From NCBI GenBank assembly GCA_018268715.1, contig JAFDVZ010000020.1, positions 144,788 through 208,787 of the forward strand: 64,000 nt of DNA, given 5' to 3'. This DNA comes from Acidobacteriota bacterium (lineage in GTDB: Bacteria > Acidobacteriota > Terriglobia > Bryobacterales > Bryobacteraceae). The notes below the pieces were generated by a model, which saw nothing but the letters and a program-made list of their open reading frames with translations, was not told the DNA's origin and searched no databases. The translations under genes and the position numbers were made by a program. Shown in pieces: positions 35,282-45,929 of this stretch; positions within the stretch are counted from its first letter, which is position 1, and every line of letters begins with the position of its first letter.

Positions 35282-36333
35282 CCGCCCGAAGCGCACAGAT
35301 TCTTGCTGAAGAAGGGCATCACCCAATTCTGAAAGCGCACCGCCACGGCGCTCGTATGAGTGCCAGGATAGATCTCAAACGTATTGGCGATGCCGTAGTT
35401 ATTCAAAATCTCATGCAACTTGCCGGCGTCGACTTTCAGTCCGTCTTTATCGCCGACATCCATCGAAATCGCCCGATACTGCTTCAGATTCCCGATATAT
35501 TGATGTACGAACGCCAGCGGAGCATTCGCCGTCCATCTAGCCAGCACATCCGGCTGAGTCGCCCCATCCTTCACCGGCAGATCCAGATAAAGGGGCGGAT
35601 TCTTGGGATTTGGCGACCAGGCCGCCGCGGTGGCTAACTGCGCGCGCAGCATAAACGGCAGCGTGGCCGAATCCGCCGGAGTCTTCACGGCTTCAAGCGC
35701 CTTCTCCATCGCGGGATTCGCGGGTCCCGCGCCGCGAGGCGACATGCAGCAAGGGCTCATGATGTACAAACTGCCAAACACATCGGAGTGCCGCATGCCG
35801 ATGCGGCTCGCGCCATAGCCGCCCATAGAATGCCCCACCAAGCCCCGGCTCGTCCGTTTGGGAATCGTTCGGTAATGGGCGTCGATATAGGCCACCACGT
35901 CATGCCAGATGTAGCGTTCAAAGTCTCCCGTGGTCACCGAACTCGAATACATCGACCCGTTGTGGACCGTCTTCGAATCCGGCAGGACCACAATCATCTC
36001 CTGCGCCCCCTTGGCGAAAGCGCCCTCAATCGTCTGTGGCGTGTGAATCTCGCCCGACCACTGCTCCGCCCCTATGCTATAGCCGTGCAACGCATACACC
36101 ACCGGATAACGGCGCTTCTTATCCTTGGCGTAACTCGGCGGCAGGTACACCAGCACATCGCGGTCCACCGCGTTGCCTTCCAGATTGCCTTCAAGCGACT
36201 CCCCGTGGATCTTGATCTTCTCCACAGTCACCGCCTTGGCGTTCGGCTCCACGGGCGGAACCTCCGTCTTCACCTGCGCCACGCCCAGCAGGCACAGCCC
36301 GAATGCAACAGCCCCACTTCGCAGTATTTTCAT
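35272..36333 (-). CDS. Secreted esterase (alpha/beta hydrolase, esterase D/CE1-like)
   Basis: A 353-residue exported serine esterase. Signal peptide MKILRSGAVAFGLCLLGVAQ. The fold shows RDVLVYLPPSYAKDKKRRYP, VVYALHGYSIGAEQWSG, the nucleophile motif GLVGHSMGGYGASRIGMRH and a C-terminal His in YPGTHTSAVAVRF; the Asp is likely in MDVGDKDGLKVD. This domain group includes feruloyl and acetyl esterases that remove side groups from xylan. It lies ten bases after the GH9 gene and overlaps the GH43 gene by ten bases, so it belongs to the same polysaccharide operon. Confidence 0.85.
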   Translation of the reverse strand: MKILRSGAVAFGLCLLGVAQVKTEVPPVEPNAKAVTVEKIKIHGESLEGNLEGNAVDRDVLVYLPPSYAKDKKRRYPVVYALHGYSIGAEQWSGEIHTPQTIEGAFAKGAQEMIVVLPDSKTVHNGSMYSSSVTTGDFERYIWHDVVAYIDAHYRTIPKRTSRGLVGHSMGGYGASRIGMRHSDVFGSLYIMSPCCMSPRGAGPANPAMEKALEAVKTPADSATLPFMLRAQLATAAAWSPNPKNPPLYLDLPVKDGATQPDVLARWTANAPLAFVHQYIGNLKQYRAISMDVGDKDGLKVDAGKLHEILNNYGIANTFEIYPGTHTSAVAVRFQNWVMPFFSKNLCASGGCQ

Positions 36334-36343
36334 GATTGACTCG

Positions 36344-38878
36344 CTATCTCACCAGCGCATCGGCCGCGTTGGCCGCCAGAATCCACTTACTCGCCACGGT
36401 GATAATGTACTCATTCTCAAACCACAGGAAGCCGAAATCGTCGATGCACTCCGGAAAGTCCGGTTTGATCACGACATAACCAGGAATCACGCCGCCCGCG
36501 ATGAACGAGTTATCCGCCCGGTTATTGCCATACGCCCGCAACTTCGAACGGGTCCCCACGGCGGAAACATAGGATGTGCTCGAAACCGGATGCGTCCCCA
36601 GAATATAGTTGGCAGCCCGCAGCGTATAGTCCTTGCCCACTAACTCAGGAAACGCCTTGTGCAGAAAATACATCCGAACGCCCAAATCGATCACCTGCGC
36701 GGACCCGCCCCATCCGCCGCGGCTCGGAGGCACGCCGAAAGGAGTCGCCGCCAACTCTTTGTCCGTCTGGGCGACATAGGTCTTCACCGTCTCCTCCAGT
36801 TGCTTCTTGAAGGCCGCGTCCATATACGGCAGCGCCCGCACGGCGGTCCACCCAAAGAACCCGAAGAAGCGTTGAGACACCGTCGGGAACAGCTCGGCGA
36901 CCCGCTTCTTATAAGGCTCCGCTCCATTCGTCGCAATCAACAACTGCAGCGCCGCGCTCCACTCATCAGCCGCGGCCATTCCAGGAAATCCACCGCCCTG
37001 GCGGGCCGGCGTAGGATTAGCGTGTTCGTCATCCCAGATCTTGACGGCGGTGTCCAAACATTCCTTGGCCATCGCGTCGTCGTATCCTCTCAGCGCTTGC
37101 GCCGCGGCGGCCAGCGTCGCCGCCGACCCATACTGCATGCCCGCCGACTTGGTCGTAAACGCCCAGCGGTCATCCGGAATCCCCGAATATGCGCCCTCCA
37201 CCTCATGCGGCCCTAACCGGTCGGAATAAATGCGCCCGTCCGTCTTCGAAGCCCCATCGCCCAGATGCGTGTACTCGCGCAGATACGGTTCCTCGACAAC
37301 GGGGAACGTATGCCCAACGGCCTTGATCTGAGCCAGCACCTGCAACACGCCATGCTTGATATGTTCGAGCGTATCCGGCGTCCCATCGGGTCGATGCATC
37401 TCCACGGAACGCGCCTTCCAGTCCACCGTCAACTCGTCCCACTTCAGCCCGAACTCCTGATAAGCGAGCGACAGGTCCTGAATCACCGCAAACTGGCTAC
37501 GCGTCTGAATATCGAAATCGCCCGCGTCATACCACCCGCCGACGTTCAGCCCCGGAATATGCTCCCCCGGCTTGTACGGCGAATCCAAATTCGGACCCAT
37601 CGACCATCCATCGAAGTGCTGCCGGTTCGGCGGCGCCTGCCGGGCGTCATCCAGGTGCGAAACGCCGTGCCACAACCGGTAGCCCTCCCGCACCGACATG
37701 TGATCCATCGCCGTCGCCAGGTAACTGTCAAGACTCGGCTGCCAGGTCTTGCCGTAGACATCCTTAGCGATCGGAAACAGCTCCGTACGCTCGCCGGCAT
37801 ACTCAATCGCATACAACCCCGGCTCTTTGACCTTCGTGAAGTCGAACTTCGCGTAGACGTAGCGCAGCCAGGGCGCAGGCTGCGTCACCGGCCCCTCAAA
37901 CGCCACCGTGTACGCGCCATTCTCGCCCAACCGCAGCAGCTTGGCGGTCTTCGGCGCGTCATACTTCGGATCCAGCTCGATGACCGCTGCCTTCGCGTAG
38001 TCGGGATGATACCCAGCCTGGCTGTGCGCCACCATCGGAGGACGCGTCCAGTTCGGAATGACATCGGGACGGATACGCCACACCACCGCGGCGTCCGTCT
38101 TGCCCGCCGGAATCGGCGTCCGCAGCACGAACCAGCCGTTTTGAGCCCGATTCCGCCCGTCGTACAGCGAAAGCGTCCCGCTTTCTGACTCCACCCGCAC
38201 CCGGTGCAGCGGATCGTCGATGGCCAGGGTGATGGCCTTGCCCGACGCAAACGGCTCCGGCTGAAAGAATCCCCGAGCCTGATCCCACTCCTCCTGATAC
38301 GGCAACCGCGCCGGCTCCCCCGTCGGAGGCACGGCCTTCATCATCGGGTCGCGCGGCGTCCGAGGCAGGATCCCCGTCGAAGCCCCGTCCACCATGTAAG
38401 CCTTGCCGACGTACGCCGACGGCAGGAACTCCAGGTTGAACCCCGCCCTCCCCACCAGCCGCTCCGGCAGCGGCTTGTCGAGATTCACCACCACCCGAAC
38501 CCCGCCCGGCTCCGCGATCACCTCCAGCCGGTAATCGAGCTGATACTCGGGGTAGGACAACTGCGCGCTCAGCCGATTGTGTTCCTTGTCCGCCTGCCGG
38601 GTCTTGAAGTGCGCGGCCTGATCCCACTGCTCGGGCGTGGGCTGCAGCCGTATGTCGCCGTTGGTGGCAATGCGCTGGCCGTGGAGAATCAGCTCCATGG
38701 CGGTGTTCTTCTGATCCAGGAACGTCCGATCGAACGCGCTGTGATAGAGGATGACGCTGAATCCCTGGGTATCCAGATAGCCGTTGTCGGTCACCTTCAT
38801 GGTGAAATCGGCGGCCATCGCCGGGATGATGAATAAGGCCAGAACCGTGTGGAAAACTCGTCGTGAGTGGGTAAACAT
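36344..38878 (-). CDS. Secreted GH9 family glycoside hydrolase (cellulase-type)
   Basis: An 844-residue exported GH9 enzyme with an N-terminal signal peptide (MFTHSRRVFHTVLALFIIPA). Residues of about 23-270 are a beta-rich region, about 275-370 an Ig-like CelD_N module (AHSQAGYHPDYAKAAVIELD), and about 375-840 the alpha/alpha-barrel. The barrel shows GGWYDAGDFDIQ, with the paired catalytic Asp451 and Asp454, and the C-terminal FLWFENEYIITVASKW with the catalytic acid Glu823. GH9 enzymes are mostly endo-glucanases but also cleave xyloglucan and other beta-glucans. It opens the four-gene operon; a hairpin (38892-38907) lies 14 bases before its ATG. Confidence 0.88.
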   Translation of the reverse strand: MFTHSRRVFHTVLALFIIPAMAADFTMKVTDNGYLDTQGFSVILYHSAFDRTFLDQKNTAMELILHGQRIATNGDIRLQPTPEQWDQAAHFKTRQADKEHNRLSAQLSYPEYQLDYRLEVIAEPGGVRVVVNLDKPLPERLVGRAGFNLEFLPSAYVGKAYMVDGASTGILPRTPRDPMMKAVPPTGEPARLPYQEEWDQARGFFQPEPFASGKAITLAIDDPLHRVRVESESGTLSLYDGRNRAQNGWFVLRTPIPAGKTDAAVVWRIRPDVIPNWTRPPMVAHSQAGYHPDYAKAAVIELDPKYDAPKTAKLLRLGENGAYTVAFEGPVTQPAPWLRYVYAKFDFTKVKEPGLYAIEYAGERTELFPIAKDVYGKTWQPSLDSYLATAMDHMSVREGYRLWHGVSHLDDARQAPPNRQHFDGWSMGPNLDSPYKPGEHIPGLNVGGWYDAGDFDIQTRSQFAVIQDLSLAYQEFGLKWDELTVDWKARSVEMHRPDGTPDTLEHIKHGVLQVLAQIKAVGHTFPVVEEPYLREYTHLGDGASKTDGRIYSDRLGPHEVEGAYSGIPDDRWAFTTKSAGMQYGSAATLAAAAQALRGYDDAMAKECLDTAVKIWDDEHANPTPARQGGGFPGMAAADEWSAALQLLIATNGAEPYKKRVAELFPTVSQRFFGFFGWTAVRALPYMDAAFKKQLEETVKTYVAQTDKELAATPFGVPPSRGGWGGSAQVIDLGVRMYFLHKAFPELVGKDYTLRAANYILGTHPVSSTSYVSAVGTRSKLRAYGNNRADNSFIAGGVIPGYVVIKPDFPECIDDFGFLWFENEYIITVASKWILAANAADALVR

Positions 38879-38891
38879 GAGTGTACCGAGC

Positions 38892-38907
38892 GGGGGCGCA
38901 AGCCCCC
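38892..38907. repeat. GC-rich hairpin with GCAA loop upstream of the GH9 gene
   Basis: GGGGGC (38892-38897) and GCCCCC (38902-38907) form a 6-bp stem around GCAA (a GNRA loop on the plus strand), between the malectin-protein stop and the GH9 start. There is no T tract. It could be a weak terminator, an attenuator near the GH9 ribosome-binding site, or a REP-like repeat. Confidence 0.4.
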
Positions 38908-38977
38908 ACGGCCCAGTAAACCACCGCCGCCCTAGCCGGGCCTAGGTTCGACACGGTTAACCACGCGCCTTAACAGG

Positions 38978-40507
38978 CTATTCTTCGGATACTTCGATGC
39001 CGTTCACGCACGCCATCCCCACCACCGGCACGAAGGTGAGCACCATCTTGCCCTGCGCCGTCGGCCGAAGCCCGCTGAAGGTCCGATCGATCGGTCGACC
39101 CTCGCCGCCGGCCTCCTTGGAGATGTCGAAATTCCGCAGCAGCGCGACCCCGTTCGAGTACACGTCGAACAGCCGGCTCCCCTGCCCGCCGACTCCCGTG
39201 TTCCGCCGCCCGTAGTGCCCTTCGCAGAACTTCAACGTCACCTTATAGCGTCCGTCAGCCACCGGCACGGCATAGGAAAAATGGCCCCAACGCTCGCTCG
39301 TATACACCGCCATATCCGGCGTCGGAGCGTCGTTCGACCGCACCGGATTCGTGTTCCGCACCAGCGCATTTCCGCCCAGAAAATAGGAATCGGCGCGCCA
39401 CTGCTGGCCCGCGGCGTCCTGCCAGGCGGCGGGCCAACCAGCCCGGATCCTCACCGGCAGCGTCTTTGCGTCCTTCATCGGAATCAGCTCGATCGCGCTC
39501 ACCATCGCCGTGCTCCGCATGGAGGCGAAACTCAGGTGCAGGCGCCCGTCCGGGGCCGGCGAGATATCCCGGAAAACCCGCTCATCGGCGATATTCGCGC
39601 CCGCCGCGTCCGCCACCACGTCGAACTGATCCAGAATCACCTTGCCGTTAGCCGCCACCCGAAACAGCCGTTGCCCCTCGCCGCTCGATTCCGCGCTGAC
39701 GAAGTCGGCAAGCCCGGTCTCGGCAAAGTGCAGGTGCAGTTCGTAGGCGCCCGGATCGAGCGGAATGTCGTACTGAAAATCCCCCTGCCGGAACCGCCGG
39801 TACAAGTCGGGATCGAGCGTCCGGAAGATGCGCTCGGAAGGCCGTCCCAGCGCAACGCCGCCCGAAAAGAACCGGTCCGGCGCCCAAGTCCGCCCGCTGC
39901 GGTCTATATAAGGATTCGTGGCGCCCACCATCAGCCGCACATCCCCGCCGCCCGGCAGCGCTCTCACCACGGCGGCGGCCGCCACGCCCGCTCTCGGCTC
40001 GGCAACCACCGTCTTCGCCGATCCCCGCCACCACAGCAACGTCAGCACCGCCGCCACCACCACGCCCGAGCCAATCAGAGCCCCCGCCAGCCAGTGCGGC
40101 CGACCCGCGGCCGGCGTCTCCGGAGGCGCGGCTGCCTCCACCGGATCCTCCCACCGGAAATCCGCGCTATAGGATCCGGGCGGCAGCTCGATCCGGACCG
40201 CCCGAGCCGTTCCGTTGTCCGCCTGATACTGTTGCGCCAGCTTCTTGCGGACCTCGTTCGCCGTAACGCGCACAATCGTGTGCTGTCCGGTGTCGAAATC
40301 GGGCGGTAATTGGAACAAATCGACGCCGATTGAGCGTTCTTTGAGCGTATCCGCGGGACCGCTGATGGTCCGTTCCACCACATACCGCAGGAACTCCCGG
40401 CAACGTTTACTGGTCCGGAACGCCGCGCTTTCGATCAGTCGATCAAGCTCCGAGCGAACAGCACGCTCACGCGCCTCGGTCAGAGCAGTTCTGTCGCCAG
40501 GGTTCAT
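38978..40507 (-). CDS. Membrane protein: acidobacterial regulator-type N-terminal domain plus two malectin domains
   Basis: A 509-residue protein with three parts. Residues 15-118 match an N-terminal domain that in acidobacteria precedes TolB-like or TPR regions in putative regulators: RTSKRCREFLRYVVERTISG, LKERSIGVDLFQ, HTIVRVTANEVRKKLAQQYQ and VRIELPPGSYSADF; it may be a winged-helix DNA-binding domain (inference). A single membrane helix spans about 140-160. Two malectin domains follow (about 190-345 and 356-508), with YIDRSGRTWAPDRFFSGG and the repeat of FSYAVPVADGRYKVTLKFCE and RLFDVYSNGVALLRNFDISK. Malectin binds oligosaccharides. The gene lies immediately upstream of the GH9 operon and divergent to two esterase genes, as a sugar-sensing regulator would. 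Confidence 0.75.
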   Translation of the reverse strand: MNPGDRTALTEARERAVRSELDRLIESAAFRTSKRCREFLRYVVERTISGPADTLKERSIGVDLFQLPPDFDTGQHTIVRVTANEVRKKLAQQYQADNGTARAVRIELPPGSYSADFRWEDPVEAAAPPETPAAGRPHWLAGALIGSGVVVAAVLTLLWWRGSAKTVVAEPRAGVAAAAVVRALPGGGDVRLMVGATNPYIDRSGRTWAPDRFFSGGVALGRPSERIFRTLDPDLYRRFRQGDFQYDIPLDPGAYELHLHFAETGLADFVSAESSGEGQRLFRVAANGKVILDQFDVVADAAGANIADERVFRDISPAPDGRLHLSFASMRSTAMVSAIELIPMKDAKTLPVRIRAGWPAAWQDAAGQQWRADSYFLGGNALVRNTNPVRSNDAPTPDMAVYTSERWGHFSYAVPVADGRYKVTLKFCEGHYGRRNTGVGGQGSRLFDVYSNGVALLRNFDISKEAGGEGRPIDRTFSGLRPTAQGKMVLTFVPVVGMACVNGIEVSEE

Positions 40508-40544
40508 GGCTCGGGTTCGGGCACGATCATAACACAGCGGCAGT

Positions 40545-40559
40545 GGGGTTGCTAACCCC
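40545..40559. promoter_or_regulatory. Inverted repeat in the divergent control region of the polysaccharide locus
   Basis: GGGGTT (40545-40550) and AACCCC (40554-40559) are perfect inverted arms separated by GCT. The repeat lies 38 bases upstream of the malectin protein and 138 bases upstream of the divergent esterase, in a 189-base spacer. It could be an operator for the malectin-type protein or a hairpin; no test is possible from one copy. Confidence 0.35.
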
Positions 40560-40576
40560 GCCTACCGGAGCCTTAA

Positions 40577-41878
<1,302 letters not shown>

Positions 41879-41889
41879 GGGGAATGTCT

Positions 41890-43464
41890 ATGAAAGTGAT
41901 GGGGATGGCGGTGCTTCTGGCCTGCCAGGCGTGGGCCGCCGCTGGTCCCGCGCCGATTCGGGTCGAGGGCGGGCAGCTTGCCGGCGTGGTCGAGGATGGG
42001 TTGACCGTCTATAAGGGGGTCCCCTTTGCCGCGCCGCCGGTGGGCGATCTGCGGTGGCGGGCGCCGCAGCCGGCCGCGAAGTGGCAAGGGGTCAGGGCGG
42101 CCGACAAGTTCGCGCCGGGGTGCATGCAGGCCATGGGTGGGCCGCCGCCGAGCGGGTTGAGCGAAGATTGCCTGTACCTGAATGTCTGGACGCCGGCGAA
42201 GTCGGCCAAGGATCGGGTTCCCGTGCTGGTTTGGATCTACGGCGGCGGGTTCAATGGTGGCGCCACGTCGATTCCCGTCTACAGCGGGGAGAAACTGGCG
42301 AAGCGGGGCGTGGTGCTGGTGAGCATCGGCTATCGCGTTGGCGTGTTCGGGTTCTATTCGCATCCGGAGTTGAGCGCCGAGAACCCGCGGCATGTTTCGG
42401 GCAACTATGGGCTGCTCGATATGATCGCGGGGCTCCAGTGGATCCAGAAGAACATCGCGGCGTTCGGCGGGGACCCGCGGAAAGTCACGATCTTCGGCGA
42501 ATCGGCGGGCGGCATCGCCGTCAGCATGCTGTGCGCATCGCCGCTCGCCAAGGGGCTGTTCCATGGGGCCATTTCGCAGAGCGGCGGTTCGTTCGGTCCG
42601 TTCAGCAAGACTCCTTCGCCGGGCGAGAATATGCGGGTGCTGGCCGACGCCGAGGTTTCGGGGGCCGAGTTCGCGACGGCCGCCGGCGCGGCTTCGTTGA
42701 AAGAGCTGCGGGCGCTGCCGGCGGAGAAGATCCTGGAGGCCGGACGCAAGCAACGCGGCATGGCCTGGCCGATTGTGGATGGTTGGGTGATCCCCGACGA
42801 TCAATACAAGTTATACACGGCCGGCGAATTCAATGACACGCCGATTCTGGTGGGGTATAACTCGGACGAAGGGCTGAGTTTCTCGGGCGCCAAGACGCCG
42901 GAGGATTACGTAGCCGGCGTGAAGAAGCGCTATGGGCCTTTCGCCGACCGGTTGGTGGAAGCTTATCCGGCGGCGGCTAACTCCGTGCCTAAGACGGCTC
43001 GCGACCTGATGCGCGATTCGGCGTTTGGCTGGCAGACGTGGATCTGGGCTCGGCTCCAGTCCGAGCGTGGGAAGGGGAAGGCCTTCTATTACTACTTCGA
43101 TCAGCATGCGGAACGCACGCCCGGGTCGCCGCAGGCCGATCATGGGTCGCCGCATGGGGCGGATGTCGCCTATGTGTTCGAGCACCTCACCGACATACGG
43201 CGGCCTCCGACGGCGGATGACCAGAGGATTTCCGACGCCATGGCGGCTTATTGGACGAACTTCGCCAAGTATGGGCATCCGAATGGGGCGGGAGTTCCAC
43301 AGTGGCCCGCCTTCAGCGACCGGACGCCCACGGTGATGTACTTCAATGCGACCGCGCATGTCGGCCCCGTGCCCAGTGAGGCCTCGCTGAAGGTGCTGGA
43401 TGGCTACTTCGCCTGGAGACGCGGCGAGGGATCGCAGACGAAGGCTCCCGTGCGGCGCAGGTAG
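41890..43464 (+). CDS. Secreted type-B carboxylesterase
   Basis: A 524-residue exported serine esterase of the carboxylesterase/lipase type-B family. Signal peptide MKVMGMAVLLACQAWAAA. Visible landmarks are YKGVPFAAPPVGDLRWRAPQ, SEDCLYLNVWTP, VWIYGGGFNGGATSIPVYSG (oxyanion hole), the nucleophile VTIFGESAGGIAVSMLCAS, VGYNSDEGLSFSG (acidic residue) and DHGSPHGADVAYVFEH (His). Of two close ATG codons, that at 41890 was chosen because GAGGGG lies at a normal distance before it; the one at 41884 is too near. It follows the CE1-like esterase by 11 bases, so both are probably co-expressed. The natural ester is unknown. Confidence 0.92.
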   Translation: MKVMGMAVLLACQAWAAAGPAPIRVEGGQLAGVVEDGLTVYKGVPFAAPPVGDLRWRAPQPAAKWQGVRAADKFAPGCMQAMGGPPPSGLSEDCLYLNVWTPAKSAKDRVPVLVWIYGGGFNGGATSIPVYSGEKLAKRGVVLVSIGYRVGVFGFYSHPELSAENPRHVSGNYGLLDMIAGLQWIQKNIAAFGGDPRKVTIFGESAGGIAVSMLCASPLAKGLFHGAISQSGGSFGPFSKTPSPGENMRVLADAEVSGAEFATAAGAASLKELRALPAEKILEAGRKQRGMAWPIVDGWVIPDDQYKLYTAGEFNDTPILVGYNSDEGLSFSGAKTPEDYVAGVKKRYGPFADRLVEAYPAAANSVPKTARDLMRDSAFGWQTWIWARLQSERGKGKAFYYYFDQHAERTPGSPQADHGSPHGADVAYVFEHLTDIRRPPTADDQRISDAMAAYWTNFAKYGHPNGAGVPQWPAFSDRTPTVMYFNATAHVGPVPSEASLKVLDGYFAWRRGEGSQTKAPVRRR

Positions 43465-43473
43465 CGCCGCTAC
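43461..43473. terminator. Small hairpin between convergent genes
   Basis: GTAGC (43461-43465) and GCTAC (43469-43473) form a short stem over the stop codon of the carboxylesterase and just before the stop of the ASKHA ferredoxin gene on the other strand. Too short to be a strong terminator alone. Confidence 0.28.
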
Positions 43474-44910
43474 TCAGTGGTCGGGGAAGACCATCGCATC
43501 CACGTACGCATCCTGGAAGCCGGGGAGCGATCCCAGGGATAAGTGCGTGGTTCGAGTTAACGCGGCTTCCACTAACTCGGCCCGCCGGGTGGGATTCAGT
43601 AACAGCGCCTTCGCGCCTTGCAGGGCGGTATTGCCCGACGGAGTCACCTTTTCCGGTAACTCGGGCAACAGGCCGATGCGGCGGGCGCTGCGGACGCTGA
43701 CATAGTTGCCGAACGCGCCGGCGAGATAGAGTTCCATGGCTCGCTCGACGCCTAACAGACGCAGGCCGGCGGCGATCGCGCCTTTGGCCAGTTGTAACTC
43801 GCGGATGTCGGATTGGGCCAGAGTCACATTGCCGGCGAGAGGGAACTCCTTCTCGCCACCGGTGAAGCGGCCGCCGGTGCGCACACGGTTCAGGTCGAGC
43901 GCGGCCGCTACGGCGTCCACCAACCCGCTGCCGCAGAGCCCCCGCGGTTCCCCGCCGCCGAGCACCGAGCATCGCACCGCACCGTGACGAACCTCCACGG
44001 CGGAGATGGCCCCGGTGGCGGCGCGCATCCCCATGCGGATGCGGCCTGCTTCAAACGCCGGGCCCGCGGCGGTGGAGGCGCATACGATGGCTTCCCGATT
44101 GCCGATGGCGATTTCGCCATTGGTGCCGATGTCGATCAGGGCGATGACCGGGGCTGATTCGAGCATGCGCACGGCGATCAAGCCGGCCAGGATGTCGCTG
44201 CCCACGAAGCCGCCCAGACAGGGCAGAAATTCGACGCGCGCCGACGGGCCGCCCCAGCCGAGTTCGTTGGACGTGAAGACGCGCGAGGCCCCGTGGGCGG
44301 TCTCGAAGGGGACGCGAGAGAGCGGCTCCACGTCATATCCGCAGAACAGGTGATGCATGGCGGTGTTGCCGACGAGCAGCGCTTCGGCGGCGTTCCAACC
44401 TTCGAGCATCTCACCCACCGCCTTGCGGATCAGACCCTGCAGCACGCCGGGCGAGCGGAGATCGAAATCGATGCGGCTCATCAGGTCCGCGCCGTGGACC
44501 GATTGCGGATTCAGGCTGGTGCGGACGTCGAGCACTTCGCCGTTTGAGAGATCGAGCAGTTGGGCGACCAGCGTGGTGGTGCCGATGTCGACCACCGCGC
44601 CCCTTCCCTGCCCCCGCTCATAGCCAATGACTGTGTCGTCGGCGAGGATGGCGGCTTCCCACTGGCCGACTTCAATGGTGACCTCGCCGTGCGCTTCGGC
44701 GACGCAGCCCAAGCGCCATCCGGCGGCGAGTTCGGCCGGCGACAGCGTCCATTCCATCTCCTGGGTGATAGGGACATGGCCCTCGACGACGCGCACCTTG
44801 CAGTGGCCGCACTGGGAGAGACCGCCGCAGGGAAACTCAACGCCGCGTTCGAACAGGACGTCCTTGAGGGACTGGCCTTCCGGGACTTGCAAATGGACCA
44901 GGTGGGACAT
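43474..44910 (-). CDS. [2Fe-2S] ASKHA-domain protein, corrinoid activator (RACo-like)
   Basis: A 478-residue protein of the DUF4445/RACo family, which uses ATP to re-reduce cob(II)alamin in corrinoid proteins to the active Co(I) state. An N-terminal plant-type ferredoxin domain has Cys28, Cys34, Cys37 and Cys69 (FPCGGLSQCGHCKVRV and WRLGC). The rest is an actin-like ATPase fold: GAVVDIGTTTLVAQLLDLS, LLVGNTAMHHLFCG, ALIDIGTNGEIAIGN, GLCGSGLVDAVAAALD and LYLAGAFGNYV. The ATG at 44910 was chosen over upstream codons because homologues begin there; it follows the previous stop by five bases. As last gene of a corrinoid operon it most likely reactivates the corrinoid protein encoded three genes upstream. 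Confidence 0.9.
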   Translation of the reverse strand: MSHLVHLQVPEGQSLKDVLFERGVEFPCGGLSQCGHCKVRVVEGHVPITQEMEWTLSPAELAAGWRLGCVAEAHGEVTIEVGQWEAAILADDTVIGYERGQGRGAVVDIGTTTLVAQLLDLSNGEVLDVRTSLNPQSVHGADLMSRIDFDLRSPGVLQGLIRKAVGEMLEGWNAAEALLVGNTAMHHLFCGYDVEPLSRVPFETAHGASRVFTSNELGWGGPSARVEFLPCLGGFVGSDILAGLIAVRMLESAPVIALIDIGTNGEIAIGNREAIVCASTAAGPAFEAGRIRMGMRAATGAISAVEVRHGAVRCSVLGGGEPRGLCGSGLVDAVAAALDLNRVRTGGRFTGGEKEFPLAGNVTLAQSDIRELQLAKGAIAAGLRLLGVERAMELYLAGAFGNYVSVRSARRIGLLPELPEKVTPSGNTALQGAKALLLNPTRRAELVEAALTRTTHLSLGSLPGFQDAYVDAMVFPDH

Positions 44911-44915
44911 GCCGG

Positions 44916-45929
44916 CTAGACGGTCCGCCGGGCGAATTCGGTCATGGCTCGCAGGTTTGCTTCCGGGGTTCCTCGCGGAACTTCGCAGCCGGCGCCGACG
45001 ATGTAGCGGGGGCCGGCGGCTTTCCAGCATTCTTCGAGCGCCTGTGTGATGCCGGCAGGCGAGCCGTCGCGCAGTACGCGCACCGGGTCGAGGTTGCCGA
45101 GCAGCACCTGGCGCCCGCCCATGGCGGCTCGCGCTTCGGCCATCGGGGTGAGGAAGTCGAGATCGACGATGTCGCAGCCGAGACGGCCCATGCCGTCGAC
45201 GATCTTTCGCGTGTTGCCGCAGATGTGCAGGCGGACCCGCGCCCCGAGAGCCCGCAAGCCGTCGATCAATTTCTGCTCGTAGGGAAAAACGTAGCGCTGA
45301 TAGGTTCTTGGACCGACCAGCGAGGCCGCGGCGTCACCTACGCCGATCAGCGTCGCGCCGGCCTGCAATTGGGCCTTGGCGAAGGCGAGCTCCATGGCGA
45401 CGGCGAATTCAAACAGGTCCGTTACGAACGCTTCGTCGTCGTGGAAATCGAGCATCAGCGTATTGAGGCCGCGCAGATCGGCGGCCATCGCACAGGGGCC
45501 TTCCACCCAGCCTTCCACGATCTTGTCGCCGCCCGCGCGCACGGCTAGCAGGGCTACGGCCGATACGCGGTCCCCCATGCGGCTTCCCGCGGCGTGGGGG
45601 TCAGGGAGTTGGAGGCGCTTCAGCGCCGACTTATCCGACAGCAACGCGCGACTTTCAATAATCGCCGGCGGCTGGTTATCGAACCACTCGACTTCGGCGC
45701 CCAGGTCGCTCGCTTCACGCGCCGGGTCTGAGATAGCCGATACGTAATCGAAATCGAACGCTTCGGCGGTGCGTAACTGAGCTTCAACGAGACATCGGTG
45801 GTCGCGCGCATATTGCCCGTAGGAGACGCCGCCCAAGTCGGCGGCGTACATCATCGTGATGGGCATGAGAGGCAAGCGGTCGACGGGCTGGCCGTCGATC
45901 GCCGCCAGCACGCGCTCGCGGCTGGTCAT
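44916..45929 (-). CDS. Uroporphyrinogen-decarboxylase-like corrinoid methyltransferase (second of two)
   Basis: A 337-residue TIM barrel of the URO-D superfamily, more like the MtaA/CmuA methyltransferases than heme-pathway HemE. It keeps the zinc site for thiol or methyl transfer: RLHICGNTRKIVD (His and Cys) and VGAGCEVPRGTPEANLRAMT (Cys). N-terminal MTSRERVLAAIDGQPVDRLP is typical of this family and nearly repeats in the paralogue at 48151-49425. Its ATG overlaps the DUF1638 stop by four bases. Within the operon it could load a methyl group from a substrate onto the corrinoid protein or pass it on; which of the two URO-D proteins does what is not determined. Confidence 0.88.
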   Translation of the reverse strand: MTSRERVLAAIDGQPVDRLPLMPITMMYAADLGGVSYGQYARDHRCLVEAQLRTAEAFDFDYVSAISDPAREASDLGAEVEWFDNQPPAIIESRALLSDKSALKRLQLPDPHAAGSRMGDRVSAVALLAVRAGGDKIVEGWVEGPCAMAADLRGLNTLMLDFHDDEAFVTDLFEFAVAMELAFAKAQLQAGATLIGVGDAAASLVGPRTYQRYVFPYEQKLIDGLRALGARVRLHICGNTRKIVDGMGRLGCDIVDLDFLTPMAEARAAMGGRQVLLGNLDPVRVLRDGSPAGITQALEECWKAAGPRYIVGAGCEVPRGTPEANLRAMTEFARRTV

